NCBI GenBank assembly: GCA_028820215.1
Contig: JAPPKD010000079.1
Span: forward strand, 1 to 64,000
Direction: 5' to 3'
Length of the DNA: 64,000 nucleotides
Source of the DNA: Spirochaetaceae bacterium
GTDB lineage: Bacteria > Spirochaetota > Spirochaetia > SZUA-6 > Bin103
Shown here: positions 35,871 to 44,278 of the stretch, piece by piece
Layout: each line of letters starts with the position of its first letter
Position numbering within the stretch: position 1 is the first letter of the stretch
The notes under the pieces: model-generated
Database searches by the model: none
What the model saw: only the letters and a program-made list of their open reading frames with translations
What the model was told of the DNA's origin: nothing
Position numbers and translations under genes: made by a program

Positions 35871-37232
35871 ATGCGCACCAGCCTGAGTTCCCGCCTGATC
35901 GACGTGTTGCGCAACGTCACCACGCGCAAGCAACTCACGGAACGCAACATTCGCGACGCCGTCAACGAGATCAGGAACGCCTTGCTCGAAGCCGATGTGA
36001 ATGTGCGCGTGGTCCGTCGCTTCGTCAACCGGACGGTTGAAGAGGCGATCGGCGATCAGCGCGTGTCGGGCGTATCGGCCGCCGACCAGTTCACGCGTAC
36101 GGTGCACCAGCGTCTCACCGACATGCTCGGCGGCGGCGACACCGGGCTCGAACTGCGCGACCTGAAGCCGCCCGCGAGGATTCTCATGGTGGGTCTGCAG
36201 GGTTCGGGGAAGACCACCACCGCCGCCAAGCTGGCCCGGCGCCTGGCCGCCGACGGCCGACGGCCGCTGTTGATCGCCGCCGATCGCGCGCGGCCGGCGG
36301 CTGTCGAGCAGTTGGAGCTCCTGGGGCGCACGATCGGCGTCGATGTCTACACTGCCGCCGGCCTCCGCGGGGCCGATGGCGCTGCCAAGGTGACCCGTGA
36401 GGGGCTCCGGCACGCTCAACAGGGCGGGCACGACACGGTGATCGTGGATACGTCGGGCCGCAGCCAGGCAGACGAAGACCTGATGCGGGAACTCGAGCAG
36501 GTGCGGTCGGTGCTGGAGCCCGACCGCACCCTGCTGGTCGCCGACGCCATGACCGGGCAGGCCGCGGCCACGGTGGCCGGCGGCTTCGAGGAACGCATCG
36601 GCATCACCGGCGTCATCCTGTCCAAGACCGACTCGGACGCGCGGGGCGGAGCGGCCCTGTCGATGAAGGGAGTCACCGGCAAGCCGGTGTGCTTTATCGG
36701 CACCGGGGAGAGGCTGGAGGACCTGGAGCCGTTTCACGCGGAACGGTTCGCGGGGCAGATCCTGGGGATGGGTGACGTCGTCAGCCTGGTGGAGAAGGCC
36801 GAGCAGGTGATCGATCAGCAGCAGGCGGAACGGACGCTGCGGCGCGTGCGTTCGAACACGCTGACGCTGGCCGACTACCTGGAGCAGATCCGCGGCTTGC
36901 GCAAGATGGGGAACCTGGATGCGCTGATCGACAAGATCCCCGGCGCGCGCGCGGCCATGGCGGAGGGCGCGATCGACGAGCAGGTGCTGCGCACGGAAGA
37001 GGCCATGATATTGTCGATGACTCCGGCCGAGCGCGATAATCACCGCATCCTGGGTCCGTCACGGCGGCGCAGGGTGGCGCGCGGAAGCGGCACGACCGTG
37101 CTGGCGGTCAGCCGCTTCCTGAAGAAATTCGAGAAGATGTCAGCGGCCATGCGAAAGATGGCGCGCGGCGGCGCCGGCGGCGGGATGAAGCCCGCCCGTG
37201 CGACCCGCGGCGGCAAGCGCTTCCGCCGCTGA
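35871..37232 (+). CDS. ffh: signal recognition particle protein Ffh
   Basis: A protein of 453 residues, the GTPase that with 4.5S RNA brings nascent membrane and secreted proteins to FtsY. The N domain (LTERNIRDAVNEIRNALLEA), the G1 loop GLQGSGKTTTAAKLARRLA near residue 107, DTSGRSQADEDLM, and the C-terminal Met-rich RNA-binding M domain (SRFLKKFEKMSAAMRKM) are all present, with a basic tail. ATG 35871 agrees with the family N terminus but lies very close to the promoter. First gene of the classic ffh-rpsP-khpA-rimM-trmD-rplS cluster. Confidence 0.95.
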   Translation: MRTSLSSRLIDVLRNVTTRKQLTERNIRDAVNEIRNALLEADVNVRVVRRFVNRTVEEAIGDQRVSGVSAADQFTRTVHQRLTDMLGGGDTGLELRDLKPPARILMVGLQGSGKTTTAAKLARRLAADGRRPLLIAADRARPAAVEQLELLGRTIGVDVYTAAGLRGADGAAKVTREGLRHAQQGGHDTVIVDTSGRSQADEDLMRELEQVRSVLEPDRTLLVADAMTGQAAATVAGGFEERIGITGVILSKTDSDARGGAALSMKGVTGKPVCFIGTGERLEDLEPFHAERFAGQILGMGDVVSLVEKAEQVIDQQQAERTLRRVRSNTLTLADYLEQIRGLRKMGNLDALIDKIPGARAAMAEGAIDEQVLRTEEAMILSMTPAERDNHRILGPSRRRRVARGSGTTVLAVSRFLKKFEKMSAAMRKMARGGAGGGMKPARATRGGKRFRR

Positions 37233-37258
37233 CGCGGACACCACACAGGAGCGAACAG

Positions 37259-37591
37259 ATGAGCGTAGCGATCCGGCTCAAGCGACACGGTACGAGAAAC
37301 CGTCCGTTCTACCGAATCGTCGTGATGGACTCGCGGCGGCCGCGAGACGGCAGGGTGATCGAGGAGCTCGGTCGCTATCAGCCGACCGAGCCCGAAGGCA
37401 CGCAGGCCAGCCTCGACGAGGCGCGCGTGCGGGAGTGGATGGGCAAGGGTGCCCGGCCATCGCCGACCGTCCGACGCATTCTCAACCGTCAGGCCCGCGT
37501 ACAGTCCGCTGGCGCTGGCGGGGAATCCGCTGGCGGGGAGTCCGCTGGTGAGGAGATCGGAGACGGATCGGCCCCGGCATCCGCAGAGTGA
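37259..37591 (+). CDS. rpsP: 30S ribosomal protein bS16
   Basis: A protein of 110 residues with the usual bS16 core: AIRLKRHGTRNRPFYRIVVM, DGRVIEELGRYQP and WMGKGARPSPTVRRIL. The last 25 residues form a Gly/Ser/Glu-rich tail (GESAGGESAGEE) beyond the usual end. A CAGGAG ribosome site stands upstream. It binds 16S rRNA during assembly of the small subunit. Second gene of the ffh operon. Confidence 0.95.
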   Translation: MSVAIRLKRHGTRNRPFYRIVVMDSRRPRDGRVIEELGRYQPTEPEGTQASLDEARVREWMGKGARPSPTVRRILNRQARVQSAGAGGESAGGESAGEEIGDGSAPASAE

Positions 37592-37637
37592 CATGCCGCA
37601 CGTGTGGCGGGCACGGAGCGAACGGTGGAGGTGAACG

Positions 37638-37871
37638 ATGGAAAAGGAGTTGGTCGAGTTTGTCGCTCGCGCCCTGGTAGACGAGCCTGACGGCGTCGAG
37701 GTCACCGTGGTCGAAGGCGAGAAGTCGACCATTGTGGAGTTGAAGGTGGCCGATGGCGACCTGGGCAAGGTCATCGGCAAGCAGGGCCGGATCGCCAAGG
37801 CGATCCGTACCATTCTCAGCGCCGCCGGCACCAAGACCGGCAAGCGGGTCGTGCTCGAAATCATCGACTGA
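37638..37871 (+). CDS. khpA: KH-domain RNA-binding protein KhpA
   Basis: A protein of 77 residues that is essentially one KH domain: [18 protein letters not shown], then the loop [19 protein letters not shown] carrying the GxxG signature (GKQG). It stands in the usual place between rpsP and rimM. The family binds RNA and, with KhpB in other bacteria, affects cell shape and ribosome or transcript handling. A GGAGG precedes the ATG. Confidence 0.92.
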   Translation: MEKELVEFVARALVDEPDGVEVTVVEGEKSTIVELKVADGDLGKVIGKQGRIAKAIRTILSAAGTKTGKRVVLEIID

Positions 37872-37875
37872 AGCC

Positions 37876-38430
37876 ATGGACGGGCAGGGCGCTCGGAGCG
37901 CTGAGTCCGCTCGGAGCGCGCCGCAGGACGGACGGATAGCGGTGGGCCGCATCCGGCGGGCGCACGGCGTGCAGGGATTCGTCCGTTTCGAGAGCCTCTC
38001 GGGCGAGCTCGATCATTTCCCGGCGATGCACGAGGTGGAGCTGCGAGGCCGTAGACAGCCGCCGCGGCGCTACGATGTGGAGTCGTTCCGTCTGTCCGCG
38101 CCGACGCTGCTGATGAAGCTGGAAGGGGTGGACGACCGGGACGCGGCCGCGAAGATCGCCGGGCGGGAAATCTGGGTGGAGCGCCGCCATGCGGCGCCGC
38201 TGGGACCCGACGAGTTCTACCTGGCCGATCTGACCGGATGCGAGGTCCGCCAGGACGGCCGGCCGATCGGCACCGTGCGATCGGTGCTGGAGGCGGGTGC
38301 CGGCGATGTGCTGGAGGCGGTCCGTGACGACGGCCGCACCGTGCTGGTTCCCTTTCGGCGGCAGTACGTGCGATCAGCCGACACCGACGCCGGCGTCATC
38401 GAGCTCGCCAGCGACGCGGTCATCGAATGA
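37876..38430 (+). CDS. rimM: 16S rRNA processing protein RimM
   Basis: A protein of 184 residues starting at ATG 37876, four bases after khpA ends. The RimM N domain opens with IAVGRIRRAHGVQGFVRF, and the PRC-barrel half contains EFYLADLTGCEV and GDVLEAVRDDGRTVLVPF. RimM helps mature the 3' domain of 16S rRNA. The first 18 residues are an added Arg/Ser-rich segment. Its stop overlaps trmD as ATGA. Confidence 0.93.
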   Translation: MDGQGARSAESARSAPQDGRIAVGRIRRAHGVQGFVRFESLSGELDHFPAMHEVELRGRRQPPRRYDVESFRLSAPTLLMKLEGVDDRDAAAKIAGREIWVERRHAAPLGPDEFYLADLTGCEVRQDGRPIGTVRSVLEAGAGDVLEAVRDDGRTVLVPFRRQYVRSADTDAGVIELASDAVIE

Positions 38431-39125
38431 CGTTCACGGTCCTGACGCTCTTCCCGGAGCTGCTGACCCCGTTCGTTGCGACATCCATCGTCGGCCGCGC
38501 CGTCGAGCGCGGCCTTATCGATGTCCAGACCGTCGACATCCGCGACTACGCCCACGACCCGCACCGTACCTGCGACGACAGTCCCTACGGTGGAGGCGCG
38601 GGGATGGTGTTGAAGCCGGAGCCGGTCAGCCGCGCGATCGAATCGGTGGTGAGCCGGCGCACGGTAAGGCCACGTGCCATTCACCTCACTGCCGCAGGCT
38701 TGCCGTTCGATCGCGATCTGGCGCGCCGTTGGGCGGCGGAGGGGCGGGAGCTGCTGCTCGTGGCCGGCCGCTACGAGGGGATCGACCAGCGCGTGGTCGA
38801 TCTGTTCGTGGAGGATGAGGTGTCGATCGGAGACTACGTGCTGATCGGCGGCGAGGTGGCGGCGATGGCGGTCATCGAGGCCGTGGCGCGGCTGGTCCCC
38901 GGGGTGATCCAGGCGGACTCGCTCGCGGAAGAGAGCTTCGAGGGCGACGTTCTCGAATATCCTCAGTACACTAGACCTGCGGTGTTCCGCGGCGTGCCGG
39001 TGCCGCCGGTACTGCTGTCCGGAGACCACGCACGGATCAGGGAGTGGCGCCGCCGGCAGGCGGCCCAGCGTACGGCCCGCCTGCGTCCGGACCTGCTACG
39101 AAGGAGCGAACGATGGAGCAACTGA
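38427..39125 (+). CDS. trmD: tRNA (guanine-37-N1)-methyltransferase TrmD
   Basis: A protein of 232 residues that methylates G37 next to the anticodon using S-adenosylmethionine, preventing frameshifts. The trefoil-knot signature is intact: [27 protein letters not shown] and [12 protein letters not shown], then [20 protein letters not shown]. The gene overlaps rimM by four bases and rplS by 13, so translation of the three is probably linked. Confidence 0.95.
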   Translation: MTFTVLTLFPELLTPFVATSIVGRAVERGLIDVQTVDIRDYAHDPHRTCDDSPYGGGAGMVLKPEPVSRAIESVVSRRTVRPRAIHLTAAGLPFDRDLARRWAAEGRELLLVAGRYEGIDQRVVDLFVEDEVSIGDYVLIGGEVAAMAVIEAVARLVPGVIQADSLAEESFEGDVLEYPQYTRPAVFRGVPVPPVLLSGDHARIREWRRRQAAQRTARLRPDLLRRSERWSN

Positions 39126-39469
39126 TACGGGATGTCGAGACCGACCAGACGCGGTCTCATGCAACGGAATTCGGAGTCGGCGACTCGGTGCGGATCCATT
39201 TCAAGATCATCGAAGGCAAGACCGAACGGACCCAGGTGTTCGAAGGCACCTGCATCGCTCGCAAGGGCTCGGGCGTCAGTTCGACGTTCACCGTCCGCAA
39301 GATCTCCTACGGCGTCGGCGTGGAGCGGGTGTTCCCGCTGCACTCGCCCAAGATCGCCAAGATCGAGGTGTCGCGCCGGGGCCGCGTGCGCCGCGCGAAG
39401 CTCTTCTACCTGCGCGATCGGGTGGGCAAGGCAGCGAAGGTGCCGGAGCGCCGGATCCGCAAGCGATAG
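39113..39469 (+). CDS. rplS: 50S ribosomal protein bL19
   Basis: A protein of 118 residues, started at ATG 39113 with AAGGAG in front; a longer frame from 39044 only reads into trmD. The core [50 protein letters not shown] and [18 protein letters not shown] is typical of bL19, which sits at the interface of the ribosomal subunits. Last clearly co-transcribed ribosomal gene of the ffh operon. Confidence 0.95.
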   Translation: MEQLIRDVETDQTRSHATEFGVGDSVRIHFKIIEGKTERTQVFEGTCIARKGSGVSSTFTVRKISYGVGVERVFPLHSPKIAKIEVSRRGRVRRAKLFYLRDRVGKAAKVPERRIRKR

Positions 39470-39492
39470 GAGCCCCGTCGGACGCCCCCGGG

Positions 39493-39536
39493 GTCGACTT
39501 GAAGCGATAGCGCGAAACCCGCGCTTCAATGTTGAC
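39493..39536 (+). other. hairpin between rplS and the YraN gene
   Basis: TTGAAGCG at 39499-39506 pairs perfectly with CGCTTCAA at 39522-39529 around a 15-base loop, and the flanks GTCGAC and TGTTGAC add a near-match. No T run follows, so it may be a processing or attenuating hairpin more than a terminator. Confidence 0.4.
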
Positions 39537-39544
39537 GATACTGT

Positions 39545-39988
39545 ATGCAGACATCGGTAGTACCGATGGACGGCGCGGCCCGGAAGGCGTCCGAGCCTCG
39601 CCGATCACATCGACAGGACCGGGTGAGCAGTGTCCAGAAGGGTAGAATCGGTGAACGTCAGGCCGCCGCATACCTCCGGGAGCGCGGCTACCGCATCGTC
39701 GAGCGCAATGTTCGCATGCGGGTGGGGGAGATCGACCTGGTCGCATGCCGCGGCGACAGCGTCGTGTTCGTCGAGGTCAAGGCTTGGGGCAGCTTCGGCG
39801 CCGCCGATCTGGCGGCCGTGGTGAACGATCGCAAGCGGCTGCGGATCGTCCGCACGGCGGCGGCGCTTCTGGCCCGGAGCCCGAGCTTGCAGCGGTTCCG
39901 GCCGCGGTTTGACATCCTGCTCTTGCGCTCCGGACAGCCGCCGCTGCATCTCGAGTCGGCATTCGGCGCCGACGGGGAACCTCTGTGA
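39545..39988 (+). CDS. YraN/UPF0102-family nuclease-fold protein
   Basis: About 147 residues. The conserved UPF0102 core starts near residue 32: KGRIGERQAAAYLRERGYRI, RNVRMRVGEIDLVA and VVFVEVKAWGSFG, with the GEIDL and VFVEVK motifs of the restriction-endonuclease fold. The leading 30 residues are variable, and the true start could be ATG 39566 or GTG 39622. Members are commonly found after rplS and rnhB in bacteria. The role is still debated; DNA or RNA cleavage is likely. Confidence 0.88.
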   Translation: MQTSVVPMDGAARKASEPRRSHRQDRVSSVQKGRIGERQAAAYLRERGYRIVERNVRMRVGEIDLVACRGDSVVFVEVKAWGSFGAADLAAVVNDRKRLRIVRTAAALLARSPSLQRFRPRFDILLLRSGQPPLHLESAFGADGEPL

Positions 39989-40281
39989 CGCCGTCCGGCC
40001 GCAGGCGCCGCCGCGCCCTGCGCCGCGTGGTCAAGGCATTCCCGATCGTGTGGTACCGCTCGCGCCTGCGGCGGCGCCAGCCAAGATTCGGGCTGGACAG
40101 GAACGGGCTCCGGTACGTGCCCGCCGGGCTGCAGCCGTTGGCCCATCGCGGCGCGTCCCGCACGTTGGCCCGGCGCGTCGAGTTACGCAGCAAGATCAGG
40201 GACCGAAGGTACCTGGAGCGGGCCATCCGCTATCTGGCGCAGCTCCTGACCGAAGACGCGCCGCGCAAGACTCGCCGGTGA
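39985..40281 (+). CDS. small basic hypothetical protein
   Basis: A protein of 98 residues from GTG 39985, which overlaps the stop of the YraN-like gene as GTGA. It is very rich in Arg (RRRRRALRRVVKAF, RSRLRRRQPRF) and has no motif I recognise. The basic character suggests binding to RNA, DNA or acidic phospholipid. Overlapping starts and stops with both neighbours make it likely to be a real, co-translated gene of this operon. Confidence 0.65.
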   Translation: MTPSGRRRRRALRRVVKAFPIVWYRSRLRRRQPRFGLDRNGLRYVPAGLQPLAHRGASRTLARRVELRSKIRDRRYLERAIRYLAQLLTEDAPRKTRR

Positions 40282-40589
40282 ATCCGCCTCCGCCGCGTTG
40301 TCCGCTCTGTTCGGAGCCGGTGGACGATCTGATGCTTGCGCTGGTGCATCCCGAAACCGAGGCCCCGGCTCACTTCGAGTGCGTGTTGAGCGCGATCCGT
40401 GAGGGCGAACAGCTCGAGCCCGGCGAGCAGATCTGCTACGTCGGCGCCGGCGTGTTCGCCATCGTGCGGGCCGGACGCGGGCGGCGCAGCGCCAGGATCC
40501 GCAAGCGCATTCCGTACGAGTCGGAAAGCACGCCTCCGCAGTGGCGCATCGATCAGGTGCGCCGCATACCGAGTACCCCATCAAACTGA
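40278..40589 (+). CDS. small zinc-binding-type protein
   Basis: A protein of 103 residues from GTG 40278, overlapping the previous stop as GTGA. It begins with a metal-binding-like pair, CPLCSEPVDD, followed after about 28 residues by HFECVL, which could complete a Cys/His zinc site. The centre reads EPGEQICYVGAGVFAIV. I recall similar short proteins from spirochaetes but no known function. Its last eight residues (RIPSTPSN) are encoded by the left end of an inverted-repeat element, so the natural C terminus may have been altered. Confidence 0.65.
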   Translation: MNPPPPRCPLCSEPVDDLMLALVHPETEAPAHFECVLSAIREGEQLEPGEQICYVGAGVFAIVRAGRGRRSARIRKRIPYESESTPPQWRIDQVRRIPSTPSN

Positions 40590-40678
40590 TGTCGACGGGT
40601 GACATCAGGTGGCTGCACGGGCTTCAAGCGGTCGAGTCCCGCAGCACTCATCCCCAAACTACAGTTTGATGGGGTACT
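40572..40678. repeat. 107-base element with 17-base perfect inverted ends (MITE-like)
   Basis: AGTACCCCATCAAACTG at 40572-40588 is repeated in inverted orientation at 40662-40678. The 73 bases between contain no gene, and no target duplication is visible at the borders. Size and perfect ends suggest a small non-autonomous mobile element; a plain regulatory stem is the alternative. Confidence 0.55.
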
Positions 40679-40756
40679 AGTCCCTGAGCGAGCCTGGCCT
40701 TCTCCTTCGGGCGAGGGCCGGTCACCCGTCTCCCGGCAGGAGGACGGAGCGCGGCG

Positions 40757-40786
40757 TTGACAACCATGCCACGTTAGCAATAGCTT
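40757..40786 (+). promoter_or_regulatory. promoter for rpmF-acpP-rnc
   Basis: TTGACA at 40757-40762 with an AT-rich -10 candidate (ATAGCT at 40780 or TAGCTT at 40781, spacing 17-18). The predicted leader ahead of rpmF (ATG 40804) is very short. From 40590 to 40756 nothing else is visible apart from the inverted-repeat element. Confidence 0.4.
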
Positions 40787-40803
40787 CCCGGCACAGGACT
40801 GAG

Positions 40804-40992
40804 ATGGCTGTACCCGCACGCAAGACCTCCAAGGCCCGCAGCCGGCGCCGACGCGCCGTCAACATGCGGATCAAGGCACCGTCTATCGTCGAGTGCGGCA
40901 CATGCGGCAATCGGGTCCTGCTGCACCGGGTGTGCTCCAAGTGCGGGCACTATCGCGGAAAGCCGGTGCTGGAAACGGCGGAAATCGCCTGA
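40804..40992 (+). CDS. rpmF: 50S ribosomal protein bL32
   Basis: A protein of 62 residues: the start MAVPARKTSKARSRRRRAVN is typical of bL32, and a four-cysteine zinc ribbon follows (CGTCG ... CSKCG). It binds 23S rRNA in the large subunit. The rpmF-acpP-rnc order is conserved in spirochaetes and many other bacteria. Start ATG 40804. Confidence 0.95.
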   Translation: MAVPARKTSKARSRRRRAVNMRIKAPSIVECGTCGNRVLLHRVCSKCGHYRGKPVLETAEIA

Positions 40993-41022
40993 CCCCAACC
41001 CTTCCCTGGAGGCGATGCGAAC

Positions 41023-41262
41023 ATGGACGCTGAACTCTTCGACAAGATGAAAAAGCTGATCGCGGACCGGCTGGAGATCGAGGAGGACAAGATCACGCTC
41101 GAGTCCTCGTTTCGGCAGGATCTCGGTGCCGACAGTCTGGACACGTACGAGCTCGTCTACGCGATAGAGGAAGAGCTCGGCATCACCATCCCCGACGAGA
41201 AGGCGAACGAGTTCGAGACCGTGAAGGACGCGCTGGCTTACATCGAGTCGCAGATCAAGTAG
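41023..41262 (+). CDS. acpP: acyl carrier protein
   Basis: A protein of 79 residues. The phosphopantetheine serine lies in the classic GADSLDTYEL motif, and the rest (KKLIADRLEIEEDKI, IPDEKANEFETVKDALAYI) is standard ACP. It carries growing acyl chains in fatty-acid synthesis and probably for the KAS III-like enzyme encoded at 60474. A GGAGG ribosome site precedes ATG 41023. Confidence 0.95.
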   Translation: MDAELFDKMKKLIADRLEIEEDKITLESSFRQDLGADSLDTYELVYAIEEELGITIPDEKANEFETVKDALAYIESQIK

Positions 41263-41419
41263 CTTCTCGCGGCGGCGGAGTGCCCCTCGGTGGATAGCGG
41301 TGGGCGCCCCGCTCACCGTCACACCCCTCCGCCGGGTTGATGGCAGCCTCGGGCTGATGGCCCGCAAGCTCGTGCCGGCACTCGGAGGCGGTTTCAAGGT
41401 CCTGCGTGGTGAGTGGCGC

Positions 41420-42238
41420 ATGGCGCGCCGTGGTACCCGCCCCCGTGGTCCTCGGGTGGGGAGCGCTGGACCGGACGCCGATCTCAGATCGGTGTCTCCC
41501 GCCCGGCGGTTCGAGCTGCGTTCCCTGCAGCGTGGCATCGGCGTCCGTTTTCGCGACGAGCGCCTGTTGAATCTTGCGCTCTGCCACCGTTCGCATGCCG
41601 CCGAAGCGCGCGTGGCCAGCAACGAGAGGCTGGAGTTCCTTGGGGATGCCGTACTCGGCCTGGTGGTCAGCCAGTGGCTGTACCGCCGGCTGGAGGGGAA
41701 GCCCGAAGGGGACCTGGCACGTGTGAAGTCGGTCGTGGTGAGCGAGGAGAGCTTGGCGCAGATCGCCAGGCAGCTCTCCCTGGACCGCTACCTGCTTCTG
41801 GGCCGTGGAGAGGAGCGGTCAGGCGGACGCGGCAAGAGCGCCCTGCTGGCGGACGCGCTGGAAGCGCTGATCGGTGCATGCTTCCTGGACTCCGGGCTGC
41901 ACGCCGCCGAGCGGTTTGTCGAGCGTGTCTTCGCCGAAGAGATCGAGAACGTGATCGCCGGCCGCCACCGCCAGGACTACAAGACGCTGCTCCAGGAGCT
42001 CTCCCAGAAGCGCTTTCGCGCCTTTCCCAAATATCGGGTCACCGAGCGGCGGGGGCCCGACCACGACCAGGTGTTCTCGATGGACGTGGTCGTCGCCGGG
42101 CGGCCGTATGGCCCGGCGGAGGGCAAGAGCAAGAAGCAGGCCGAACAGCGAGTCGCCCGCATCGCCTACGCGCAGCTCGTCGCGGCGGAGGCTTCTTCCG
42201 ACGAGTCAGGCGCTGGGGGATCTGCCGCCTCGTCCTGA
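41420..42238 (+). CDS. rnc: ribonuclease III
   Basis: About 272 residues from ATG 41420; in-frame starts at GTG 41300 and ATG 41357 would add basic, family-unlike residues. RNase III cleaves double-stranded RNA, including the rRNA precursor. The catalytic helix NERLEFLGDAVLGLVVS has the metal-binding residues, LCHRSHA is the flanking motif, and the C-terminal dsRNA-binding domain reads DYKTLLQELSQKRFRAFPKY ... GKSKKQAEQRVARIA. The last 73 bases overlap the convergent cca gene. Follows acpP as expected. Confidence 0.9.
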   Translation: MARRGTRPRGPRVGSAGPDADLRSVSPARRFELRSLQRGIGVRFRDERLLNLALCHRSHAAEARVASNERLEFLGDAVLGLVVSQWLYRRLEGKPEGDLARVKSVVVSEESLAQIARQLSLDRYLLLGRGEERSGGRGKSALLADALEALIGACFLDSGLHAAERFVERVFAEEIENVIAGRHRQDYKTLLQELSQKRFRAFPKYRVTERRGPDHDQVFSMDVVVAGRPYGPAEGKSKKQAEQRVARIAYAQLVAAEASSDESGAGGSAASS

Positions 42239-43497
42239 AGCGCCCGGGCGACGTCCAGCAGCCGGGCGCGGTCGTTCACGGCCGGGTCGGCAAGGACCGC
42301 TCGCAGCAGGGCGCGCAGCAGCCGTCCGATGTTCGGGCCGGGGCGAAGGCCCAGCTCACGCTGCAGCACGGCGCCGTCGACGGCGAGCTCGCCGATCGTC
42401 AGCGCCTGCGCCGCGGCCGCCTGGCGGTGCACCCGCCGGGCCAGCGGAGCGTCGATCTTCGCGATCGCCCGGCGGACGGCGATCGCGTCCGCGGCAGCAG
42501 CGCGGCCGACGGCGGCCAGCAGGCGGCGGATGGCGGCGTCGGAGCTGTCCGCGGTGAGCGGGATCGAAAGACTGCCGATCGCGGTGACCACCCGCCGGGT
42601 CACCGCGTGGGGAAAGCGCAGGCGGGTCAGAGCCGCCTGCGCGCGGGCAGTGGCGGCCGGTACGTCGGCGGCGTCCTCGGGCGCCAGCAGCATCGCCAGC
42701 CGCTGCGGCACGTCGGTCGGCGCCGCATCGATGCGGGCGTAGCGGGCTCCCCGGCCGGCGGGGCTGGCCGCCGTGGCGCTTGGCGCCGGAAGACACAGCT
42801 CCATGAGTCCGGACCGTTCGAGCAGGCCCAGGCCCACCGACGGGGTCGGCGCAAGCAGCAGGCGGCGCAGCTCTTCGCAGACCCGCTCGACCGCAACCCT
42901 GCGAGCGGTCGGCAGCGCGTCGCGCATCGCCCGCACCGTCTGCCCGTCGACGGTCAGGTTCAACTCCGCGGCCAGCCGGCACCCGCGGAACGGACGTAGT
43001 CCGTCCTCCGCAAAGCGTTCGCGGGCGCTGCCGACGGTACGGAGGCGCCGCGCTGCCAGGTCGTCGCGCCCGCCATGCGGATCGTGCAGGATGCCCGTAG
43101 CGAGGTCGACGGCGATCGCGTTGATGGTGAAGTCGCGCCGCGCCAGATCTTCCTCGATCGTGCCGGCGAAGCGGACCGCATCGGGCCGCCGCCCGTCGGA
43201 GTAGCCGGACTCCGTGCGGAACGTCGTGACCTCGAACCGGCGGCGGCCGAGCAGGACCGTCACCGTGCCGTGGCGGATGCCCGTGGGGATGGTGCGGGGA
43301 TAGAGGCCCTGCACGCGGCCGGGCGTCGCGTCGGTGGCGATGTCCCAGTCATCGGTCGGCCGGTCCTGCAGCAGGTTTCGGACCGCGCCGCCGACCAGGT
43401 AGGCGGCGTGCCCGGCGTCGATCAGGACGCGGGCGAAGCGCTCCACCGCAGCCGGCAGCGAAATCCCGGGCGCCTCCCGTCGGTCTTCCGAACTCAT
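42166..43497 (-). CDS. cca: CCA tRNA nucleotidyltransferase / poly(A) polymerase family
   Basis: A protein of 443 residues. The N-terminal nucleotidyltransferase head is clear: AAYLVGGAVRNLL, DDWDIATDATP with the two metal-binding Asp residues, and RRDFTINAIAVD, then the neck AEDGLRPFRGCRLAAEL. The Ala/Arg-rich C-terminal half is the usual variable body. The enzyme adds or repairs the CCA end of tRNA; some members make poly(A) tails instead, which sequence alone does not exclude. Convergent with rnc, with which it shares 73 bases. Confidence 0.88.
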   Translation of the reverse strand: MSSEDRREAPGISLPAAVERFARVLIDAGHAAYLVGGAVRNLLQDRPTDDWDIATDATPGRVQGLYPRTIPTGIRHGTVTVLLGRRRFEVTTFRTESGYSDGRRPDAVRFAGTIEEDLARRDFTINAIAVDLATGILHDPHGGRDDLAARRLRTVGSARERFAEDGLRPFRGCRLAAELNLTVDGQTVRAMRDALPTARRVAVERVCEELRRLLLAPTPSVGLGLLERSGLMELCLPAPSATAASPAGRGARYARIDAAPTDVPQRLAMLLAPEDAADVPAATARAQAALTRLRFPHAVTRRVVTAIGSLSIPLTADSSDAAIRRLLAAVGRAAAADAIAVRRAIAKIDAPLARRVHRQAAAAQALTIGELAVDGAVLQRELGLRPGPNIGRLLRALLRAVLADPAVNDRARLLDVARALQDEAADPPAPDSSEEASAATSCA

Positions 43498-43604
43498 CCC
43501 CAGGCCGCGTGCAGGGTACCGGAAAGCGGCGGTGAGCGGAGCGCCGATGCTCCGGCCGGGCGTGGCGCCCGGTGCGCCGGTGGCGGTATGCTCGGGACGC
43601 CGGC

Positions 43605-44246
43605 ATGTCGCTGACGGGTCTGCTTCTCACCGGCGGGTACGGCCCCGCGCGCGTCGACCTGGAGCCCTTTCTGACGACGGTGGGGCCGATAGTCGCCGCC
43701 GACTCCGGTTACGATCTGGCGCTGTCGCTGGGAGTGGAGCCGGACCTGATCGTCGGCGACATGGACTCGGTGCGCGCGGAACGGCTCCCCGCCGGTCGCG
43801 TGCGCCGCTTCCCGCGGGACAAGGATCATACCGACACCGAGCTCGGGCTGCATGCGCTGCAGGAATTCGGCTGCGACCGGGTGGTGATCGCCGGCGGCGG
43901 CGGCGGCCGACTGGATCACCTGTTGTTCATCGCCGGGCTGTTCGAGCGGGAGACGCTGCCTATCTGCTGGATCACCTCCCATGAACACGTGGAGGCGATT
44001 CGCGGCACGGCCGCCTGGTTCGGCTGGGTGGGCCAGACCGTGTCGTTCCTGCCGCTGTCGGGGGGCGCGGCGATCGAACGCTCGGCAGGTCTTCGCTGGC
44101 CGCTGGACGGGCTGCGGTGGCGTCCGGGGGAGGGCGGAGTCAGCAACGTCATCACCGCGTCGCCCATGCGCGTGACGATGGCGGAGGGGGCGTTGCTGAT
44201 GATCCGGTCGTTCGCCGTGCACGAGATCGGCCTGCGGCCCGGGTAG
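43605..44246 (+). CDS. thiN: thiamine diphosphokinase
   Basis: A protein of 213 residues that makes thiamine diphosphate from thiamine and ATP. Motifs match the family: LLLTGGYGPA, AADSGYDLALSLG, IVGDMDSV, and RFPRDKDHTDTELGLHAL with the characteristic DKDxTD, then GGGGGRLDHLL. The start MSLTGLL at ATG 43605 fits; the upstream frame is not conserved. No thiamine riboswitch is visible ahead of it. Stands alone between cca and the SPFH-like gene. Confidence 0.9.
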   Translation: MSLTGLLLTGGYGPARVDLEPFLTTVGPIVAADSGYDLALSLGVEPDLIVGDMDSVRAERLPAGRVRRFPRDKDHTDTELGLHALQEFGCDRVVIAGGGGGRLDHLLFIAGLFERETLPICWITSHEHVEAIRGTAAWFGWVGQTVSFLPLSGGAAIERSAGLRWPLDGLRWRPGEGGVSNVITASPMRVTMAEGALLMIRSFAVHEIGLRPG

Positions 44247-44278
44247 GTTCCCGGTCCCACGGCGGCCGCGGCTTCCGG

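Noticed and set aside
42356..42982. Arg/Ala-rich frames opposite cca
   Set aside because: Shadows of the nucleotidyltransferase gene with no conserved pattern.
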